Notes under the pieces: generated by a model | Seen by the model: the letters and a program-made list of their open reading frames with translations, nothing else | Database searches by the model: none | Told to the model about the DNA's origin: nothing | Shown: positions 59,500-64,000 of the stretch, piece by piece | How the letters are laid out: each line of letters opens with the position of its first letter | How positions within the stretch are numbered: the stretch's first letter is position 1 | Position numbers and translations under genes: made by a program | Origin: Kutzneria buriramensis | GTDB lineage: Bacteria > Actinomycetota > Actinomycetes > Mycobacteriales > Pseudonocardiaceae | NCBI RefSeq assembly: GCF_003387475.1 | Contig: NZ_QUNO01000028.1 | Location: forward strand, 1-64,000 | Direction: 5' to 3' | DNA: 64,000 nucleotides

Positions 59500-60622
59500 A
59501 TGGCAGATCCGGTCCGGGTGCGCAGGCTGACCGATCATGAGGGTCAGCGGCTGCAGCAGATCGCGCGAAGAGGAACAGGCTCCGCGGTGCGGTTGCGCCG
59601 GGCGATGGTGGTGCTCGCGTCGACCGGCGGGAACACCGTCCCGGCGATTGCGCGGCTGGTCCAGGGCGACGAGGACGCGATCCGTGGCGTGATCCACCGG
59701 TTCAACGAGACAGGCATGGCCAGCCTGGACCCTCAGTGGGCGGGTGGCCGTCCCCGCCTGATCAGCCCTGAAGACGAAGCCTTCATCGTCGCGACGGCCA
59801 CCACCCGACCGAAGACACTCGACCGGCCGTTCACCCGCTGGAGCCTGCGCAAGCTCGCCGCCTACCTGGCCCGCAACCCGCGGCGTGTGGTGCAGGTCGG
59901 GCGGGAACGGCTGCGGCAGTTTCTCCACAAACACGAGATCAGCTTCCAGCGCACGAAGACCTGGAAAGAGTCCAACGACCCCGACCGGGACGCGAAGCTG
60001 GCCCGGATCGAGCACGTCACCAGCAGGTTCCCGGACCGGGTGTTCGCCTTCGACGAGTTCGGCCCACTGACCATCCGTCCCCACCTGGGAGCCGGCTGGG
60101 CCCGCACGAGCCATCCGGACCGGCTGCCCGCGAACTACCACAAACTGCACGGTGTCCGGCAGTTCCACGGCTGCTACTCCGTCGGCGACGACACCCTCTG
60201 GGGTGTCGTGCGCATCAGGAAGTCCGCCAGCAACACCCTGGCCGCGCTGAAATCGATCCGCGCCCGCCCGCCCGGACGGAGCACCGATCTACATCATCCT
60301 GGACAACCTCTCCGCCCACCGCGGCCAGCCAATCCGCACCTGGGCCGCCCGCAACAACGTCGAACTGTGCTTCACCCCGACCTACTCCTCGTGGGCCAAC
60401 CCGATCGAGGCGCACTTCGGGCCGCTGCGCACCTTCGTCATCGCCGGATCGAACCACCCCAACCACCCGGTGCTGACACGACGGCTGCACGACTATCTGC
60501 GCTGGCGCAACACCAACGCCCGGCATCCCGACGTCCTCGCCGCCCAACATCGGGAACGCGCACGCATCCGCAGCGAGAAGGGCATCCGCTGGAGCGGGCA
60601 ACACCTCACCCCAGCCGCCTGA
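59500..60622 (+). pseudogene. IS630 transposase, frameshifted
   Basis: Reading from 59500 gives an N-terminal HTH, RLRRAMVVLASTGGNTVPAI, then RFNETGMASLDPQWAGGRP and the DDE first Asp in VFAFDEFGPL. At about 60260-60281 the frame shifts by +1 in a GCCC-rich stretch, and the second part gives the other catalytic residues: IILDNLSAHRG and NPIEAHFGPL, ending TPAA at TGA 60622. All three DDE acidic residues exist, split over two frames. Annotated IS630 members sometimes use programmed shifts, but this site (cgcccgcccgcccgg) looks more like a slip-prone repeat mutation. Confidence 0.8.
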
Positions 60623-60627
60623 CCAAC

Positions 60628-60656
60628 CCGGCCAACCTAACTGACCAGGGCACTAG
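60628..60656 (-). repeat. degenerate IS630 right end
   Basis: This is the proximal right end of the element: CCGGCCAAC at its inner side and CACTAG at its outer side match the left end's complement, with changes in the middle. It starts six bases after the transposase stop. Confidence 0.6.
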
Positions 60657-60736
60657 CCAACGCCGCTCGCACGACCGACACCAACCCCGCACCTCGCGCG
60701 ATCACCGAACGCCCACCGAAACAAGCCGACGAGCAG

Positions 60737-61057
60737 ATGCCTGTCACGGAATCCGTCACGGAACCAGTCGCAACAGGAGTGCGTCCAGTGACACGCGAAG
60801 ACATGATCGATGTGGATACAGTTCGGATCGAGCGCGGCGCAGACTTCGAGTCTTCGGGCACCTATTGGGTGCTGGCCGGTGACTCGGTCCTGCTCGGCTA
60901 CCTCGCGCGAGACAGGCGACGCCGCTGGGAAGCAAGGACAGCATCTACGTCACTCACAGTCCCCGGCGGGCCGTGGCGCACTCGGCACGATGCGCTCGTC
61001 GGACTACTGCTCAATGGCGGCATCCGCACCACGGAGGCACAGAGCCGGAGGCCGTGA
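60737..61057 (+). CDS. hypothetical protein
   Basis: A 106-residue open frame: MPVTESVTEPVATGVRPVTR, then DVDTVRIERGADFESSGTYW, VLAGDSVLLGYLARDRRRRW and TVPGGPWRTRHDALVGLLL. Composition is protein-like with an N-terminal disordered stretch and a central beta-hairpin. No family recognised, ribosome site weak. It lies between the IS630 right end and the ChW gene. Confidence 0.45.
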   Translation: MPVTESVTEPVATGVRPVTREDMIDVDTVRIERGADFESSGTYWVLAGDSVLLGYLARDRRRRWEARTASTSLTVPGGPWRTRHDALVGLLLNGGIRTTEAQSRRP

Positions 61058-61272
61058 TGATGCATCCGGAGGCCCCCGGGCGAGAGGGCTGCGGTGACAA
61101 AGCGCGGGCGACAAGCCGGCTTGGCGGGGTACAAGCCGCCGGCGGTGGAAGCGTTTCGACCACGAACAAAACGGCTTGCCGCGGCCCGGCAGCCCCTGCA
61201 AGGCTGGAACATGCAGCCAGGAGTCGTCACGCGTTGACGCCACTCGCTGCGTCGACCACGAGGGGGTAGCTC

Positions 61273-61920
61273 ATGCGAAAAAGGCTGGTCACCCGAATGA
61301 CGGGAATCGCCGCGCTCTGTGCTCTGCTGATGACTCCACTGACGACGGCGACCGCGAACGCCGCCGCGGCCCCTGCGGCCGGTGCCGCGTCCGCGGCACC
61401 CCAGTTCGCCGAGATCGGCGCCGTACCCGTGCCGGACAGCGTGCGCGCGGATCTCAGCGCCGCCCTGACCAGGGCCGAGCGGCAGCGTGCCGCGCAACCT
61501 TCGGACATCCAGTCGCAGAATGTCTGCTACGCGGTCTCCATCTCCAATCACCCCAACAACGGCTGGACCTCCGCCGAGTGCAACGCCACGATCCTCGGGG
61601 ATTACCGCAACCAGATCGAGGCGATCGAAATTATCGTGTCGCCCGATGTCGGCGAGGTCGGGTACGACACCCACATCGAGAACATCGGCTGGCAGGGGTA
61701 CAGGTACAACGGTGCGGTGGCCGGCACAGTCGGCAGCGCCCTGCGGATGGAAGCATTCCGGGTCTGGCTCGTCGGCAGCAGCAACCCCGACCTCCACATC
61801 AACTACAACGTCTATCTGCCCGACTTCAACGGCTGGCAGCGACCCGCCGCTATTGACGGCCAGGTCGCAGGCACTACCGGCGCCAGCGAACCGATCACCG
61901 CGCTCTGGATCAACATCTGA
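61273..61920 (+). CDS. secreted ChW-repeat protein
   Basis: A 215-residue exported protein from ATG 61273 (GAGGGGG upstream). A signal peptide (about 1-30) is followed by an Ala-rich stretch. Two ChW (clostridial hydrophobic W) units follow. The first is VGYDTHIENIGWQGY, then NGAVAGTVGSALRMEAFRVWL; the second is INYNVYLPDFNGWQRP, then DGQVAGTTGASEPITALWI. ChW repeats fold as beta-trefoil or beta-prism-like modules in secreted proteins and may bind polysaccharide. It lies inside the segment bounded by IS630 ends. Confidence 0.85.
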   Translation: MRKRLVTRMTGIAALCALLMTPLTTATANAAAAPAAGAASAAPQFAEIGAVPVPDSVRADLSAALTRAERQRAAQPSDIQSQNVCYAVSISNHPNNGWTSAECNATILGDYRNQIEAIEIIVSPDVGEVGYDTHIENIGWQGYRYNGAVAGTVGSALRMEAFRVWLVGSSNPDLHINYNVYLPDFNGWQRPAAIDGQVAGTTGASEPITALWINI

Positions 61921-61940
61921 TCCGACTCGGCCCAGCCCGA

Positions 61941-62640
61941 TCACCGCTGGCGCGCTGGCAAGGCGTGGGCGGTGACTCGGGTGGCCGGGTAGAGATCCAG
62001 GTACAGCTGGTAGAGCTGGTCGTAATCGGCGGCGCGGCCGGGGTTGGGTTCGATGGTGCGCGCGACCGGGTTCCAGCTGTCGATGTCGCGCGGCTTCGCC
62101 GCCCCGGTGCCGACCGCGGCGAGGAACGCGTCGCCGTAGGCGGCGCCGATCGTGTGTCGGGGCAGATCTTTCCGACGGGGCAGATCCTTCCGACGGTGCA
62201 GCACATCCGAGACGATCTGCGTCCACAACGCCCCGGTGGTGCCGCCGCCCACCGCGACCAACCTGCGCAGCTCTCCCCCGGTCGCGGCCATCGCGGCGAG
62301 GTCGTGCCGGACGCCGAACGCGGTGGCCTCCAGCGCGGGCGCGGTAGAGGTGGCCCCGGGTGTGCCGGATGGTCAGGCCGACGACGACCCCGCGGGCGTC
62401 CGGATCGAACAGCGGGGTTCGCTCGCCCGCGAAGCAGGGCAGCATCAGCAGGCCGTCCGCACCGACGCCCGCCTCGGCCGCTTCGGTGACCAGGGTGGGG
62501 AAATCGGCTCGGGTGAGGTCGCCGAGCCAGCCGGTGATCGCACCGGAGGTGGCCATGCCGGCGGCGAGGTTATAGGTCTCCGGGAAGGCGCCGACGGTGC
62601 CCACATGTGCGCGGAGTTCGCCCGTTCGGCCAGCACCGGC
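61941..62640 (-). pseudogene. FGGY sugar kinase (xylulokinase-like), truncated and frameshifted
   Basis: Minus-strand reading from 62640 begins inside the IS630 end and gives the kinase middle: GMATSGAITGWLGDLTRADF, LLMLPCFAGERTPLFDPDAR and VVVGLTIRHTRGHLYRA. After a frameshift near 62338 it continues VRHDLAAMAATGGELRRLVAV, GGGTTGALWTQIVSDV and IGAAYGDAFLAAVGTG to TGA 61941. An 18-bp duplication (RRKDLP twice) is visible near 62165-62195. The N-terminal third of the kinase is missing at the transposon end, so it is a broken xylulokinase relative. Confidence 0.7.
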
Positions 62641-62664
62641 CAACGTTCATGGACAGAGCACTAG
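62635..62664 (-). repeat. exact inverted copy of the IS630 left end
   Basis: Reverse complement identical over 30 bp to 59411-59440. It has TA at its outer edge, supplies the stop codon of the secreted-protein remnant on its right, and cuts off the kinase remnant on its left. Confidence 0.9.
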
Positions 62665-63057
62665 CTGGTGCGCGCGGTCCAGTCGTCGTTGGCGTGGACG
62701 ATGCCCAACGCCATCGACGGGCAGTCGAAGGCACTGCCGGGCCGAGGGGCGTCGAGGCTGGAGTTGCTCGGCGCGGCCGGCACCCGGGACACCTTGACGC
62801 CGGAGGCCTCGATCGTCTTGCCGCTCAGGTCGCGGCAGTAGCTGCCGGACGCGGTGTAGACCTCGAAGAAGTCCCAGCTGGAAACGGGAATGTCCTTCTG
62901 CCCGCTGCTGGTGTGGAACACGTCCCACGCGCGCGTCCGGTAGTTCATCAGGCACACGGTCCAGGTGTTGGCCGTGGTCGACGTGCGGTGTTCCCGGCAC
63001 CACTCCCCCGGCCGGCGCGCCGGTCGTCATCGAGAGCACGAGCATGAGCGCTGCCAC
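62661..63057 (-). pseudogene. small secreted Cys/Trp protein, frameshifted
   Basis: The signal-peptide-like start, VAALMLVLSMTTGAPAG from GTG 63057, lies in one frame. The body, TSTTANTWTVCLMNYRTRAW, DVFHTSSGQKDIPVSSWDFF, EVYTASGSYCRDLSGKTIEA and the final MALGIVHANDDWTARTS to TAG 62661, lies in another. The shift lies at about 62980-63010. The stop is inside the IS630 repeat. Two cysteines could form a disulfide. Family not recognised. Confidence 0.5.
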
Positions 63058-63304
63058 GTCGTGCAGCTCCGTCTGCGTGCGGATGGAACTTTCACGGCGC
63101 CACCGCCATAAGTAGTACCCATTTCGACGCCTACCAGCGGCAACAGTGATCGGGGCGCGAGGGTAGGGACACTCATCTTGTTGTCGCCAGGTGTACGTGC
63201 TGTGCTGGACGTCGCGGGCAGTCCATCCACGATCGGGATGGCACCCACACATGAGTCGCACACATCCGCCGATCGCACCCGGCCGTGAACAAGGGAGTTC
63301 ACCT

Positions 63305-64000
63305 ATGGTCTCTCGAACGTGGACGCGTCGTGCCGCCAAGATCCTGGCAGCGATCGCGGCGACGCTCCTCGCGACCGGCGGAGCCGTGGGCGCGGCACCG
63401 GCCGCTTCCCAGGGACCGTGTGACATCTACGCCGCCGGTGGGACGCCGTGCGTGGCCGCACACAGCACGACCCGCGCGCTGTACGGCGCGTACAGCGGTT
63501 CCCTGTACCAGGTGCGACGCTCGTCCGACAACGCGACTCGGGACATCGGGGTCACCAGCGCGGGCGGGTATGCGGACTCCGGCGCGCAGGACTCCTTCTG
63601 CGCCGGCACGACGTGTCTCATCACGATCATCTACGACCAGTCCGGCAAGGGCAACCACCTCACCCAGGCGCCCGCCGGCGGCGCGGCCGGCGGACCGGAC
63701 AACCTGGCCAACGCCACCGCGGCGCCGACGAGCCTCAACGGGCACAAGGCCTACGGCGTCTACGTGGCCGCCGGCACCGGCTACCGCAACAACCACACCA
63801 CGGGCATCGCCACCGGCGACCAGCCCGAGGGCATGTACGCGATCTTCGACGGCACGCACTTCAACGGCGGCTGCTGCTTCGACTACGGCAACGCCGAGAC
63901 GAACAGCAACGACGACGGCAACGGCACCATGGAGGCCATCTACTTCGGCAACATCCGAGTGTGGGGCTACGGCGCGGGCAATGGCCCATGGATCATGGCC
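63305..64000 (+). CDS. GH54 alpha-L-arabinofuranosidase, 5' part
   Basis: The gene runs off the window: 232 codons from ATG 63305 (AGGGAG upstream). After a signal peptide (about 1-35, VGAAPAASQ) the GH54 catalytic domain begins with GPCDIYAAGGTPCVAAHSTT, RALYGAYSGSLYQVRR, CAGTTCLITIIYDQSGKGNHL and GGCCFDYGNAETNSNDDGNG, closely following fungal and actinomycete AbfB, including early disulfide cysteines and the CCFDYGN loop. It would release arabinose from arabinoxylan. A C-terminal AbfB carbohydrate-binding domain is expected outside the window. Confidence 0.9.
   Translation, partial: MVSRTWTRRAAKILAAIAATLLATGGAVGAAPAASQGPCDIYAAGGTPCVAAHSTTRALYGAYSGSLYQVRRSSDNATRDIGVTSAGGYADSGAQDSFCAGTTCLITIIYDQSGKGNHLTQAPAGGAAGGPDNLANATAAPTSLNGHKAYGVYVAAGTGYRNNHTTGIATGDQPEGMYAIFDGTHFNGGCCFDYGNAETNSNDDGNGTMEAIYFGNIRVWGYGAGNGPWIMA

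Larger units (their letters stand above)
59411..60656 (+). mobile_element. IS630-family insertion sequence
   Basis: About 1.25 kb, bounded on the left by an end starting CTAGTGCTCTGT (59411-59440). On the right, at 60628-60656, is a degenerate match (21 of 28 positions to the left end's complement), each carrying TA at its outer edge as expected for Tc1/mariner-like IS630 target duplication. It encodes one transposase with a frameshift. A much better inverse copy of the left end lies 2 kb further on (62635-62664). Confidence 0.75.
59411..62664. mobile_element. 3.25-kb segment bounded by perfect IS630 ends with cargo
   Basis: The left IS end and an inverted copy at 62635-62664 are identical over 30 bp, and both have CTAG at the outside. 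Between them are the transposase, a hypothetical gene, a ChW-repeat protein and a truncated kinase. The transposase's own right end is poorer (21 of 28) than this distal end, so the whole segment could move as a unit, or the distal copy could be a leftover end of another insertion. Confidence 0.5.

Noticed and set aside
60260-60285. Programmed frameshift in the IS630 transposase
   Set aside because: No slippery heptamer or downstream structure is recognisable; the GCCC repeats invite an indel, so I list it as a frameshifted gene, while admitting programmed shifting is reported for some IS630 members.

Overview
This 64 kb window is high-GC actinomycete chromosome. Codon third positions are strongly GC, GTG starts and 4-bp ATGA/GTGA gene overlaps are common, and the families are typical of filamentous actinobacteria: MsiK-like sugar ABC systems, Ser/Thr kinases with FHA partners, SARP/NB-ARC-type regulators, P450-ferredoxin cassettes, an F420-type oxidoreductase, a Streptomyces subtilisin inhibitor (SSI) relative, and CBM13/GH54 secreted glycosidases. 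The genus cannot be fixed from the sequence alone; the mix suggests a soil, polymer-degrading, morphologically complex actinomycete. There is no rRNA, no CRISPR array and no PKS/NRPS gene.

Layout. 1-3.4 kb: no clear gene, then small secreted proteins (two lamin-tail-like paralogues and an SSI-like inhibitor), two of the three frameshifted. 3.5-6.6 kb: a lipoprotein, an FHA protein and a membrane Ser/Thr kinase. 7-18.6 kb: the best metabolic locus, two divergent blocks around a DeoR-type regulator. The minus strand carries the solute-binding protein, two permeases, the ATPase and a secreted GH27 glycosidase. The plus strand carries a SIS-domain isomerase, ROK kinase, PfkB kinase and class II aldolase. 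I read this as uptake and catabolism of an N-acetylgalactosamine-type sugar through tagatose phosphates. The GH27 active-site loop carries the Ser/Ala pair of alpha-N-acetylgalactosaminidases rather than the Glu/Leu pair of alpha-galactosidases. 18.6-28 kb: miscellaneous accessory genes and several gene remnants. 28-30 kb: a large glycine-rich secreted surface protein.

30-36.7 kb is a conflict/defence-like segment: a triple-SUKH protein, then a 1,499-residue caspase-STAND NTPase-WD40 protein translationally coupled to a small EACC1-like adaptor. 36.8-41 kb is decaying DNA: an internally deleted phosphoesterase, a 69-bp palindromic element, a HIT remnant and an IS5-family remnant, beside intact accessory genes (DUF5662, SH3-like, chloramphenicol-phosphotransferase-like kinase). 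41-58.4 kb is intact: a GT4 glycosyltransferase, small oxidative enzymes, a three-gene NB-ARC operon with a newly noticed 58-residue coupled ORF, and four regulator-plus-target units. Three of those units are TetR-linked, each with visible palindromic operators (DDN-like oxidoreductase/NAD-epimerase; MFS/P450/ferredoxin/reductase; epoxide hydrolase fusion). Amidohydrolase and membrane mannosyltransferase-like genes lie between them.

58.4-63 kb: two minus-strand tRNA genes (Glu-CUC and Pro-UGG), an F420/PPOX protein, then an IS630-family element. A perfect 30-bp copy of its left end recurs inverted 3.2 kb away, so a segment carrying a ChW-repeat secreted protein and a broken FGGY kinase is bounded by transposon ends. 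The window closes inside a GH54 arabinofuranosidase gene.

About a dozen frameshifts, in-frame stops or deletions are visible, nearly all in small accessory genes. The long metabolic and STAND genes are uninterrupted, which argues for real decay of the accessory DNA rather than uniformly poor sequence, although individual one-base lesions could still be sequencing errors.
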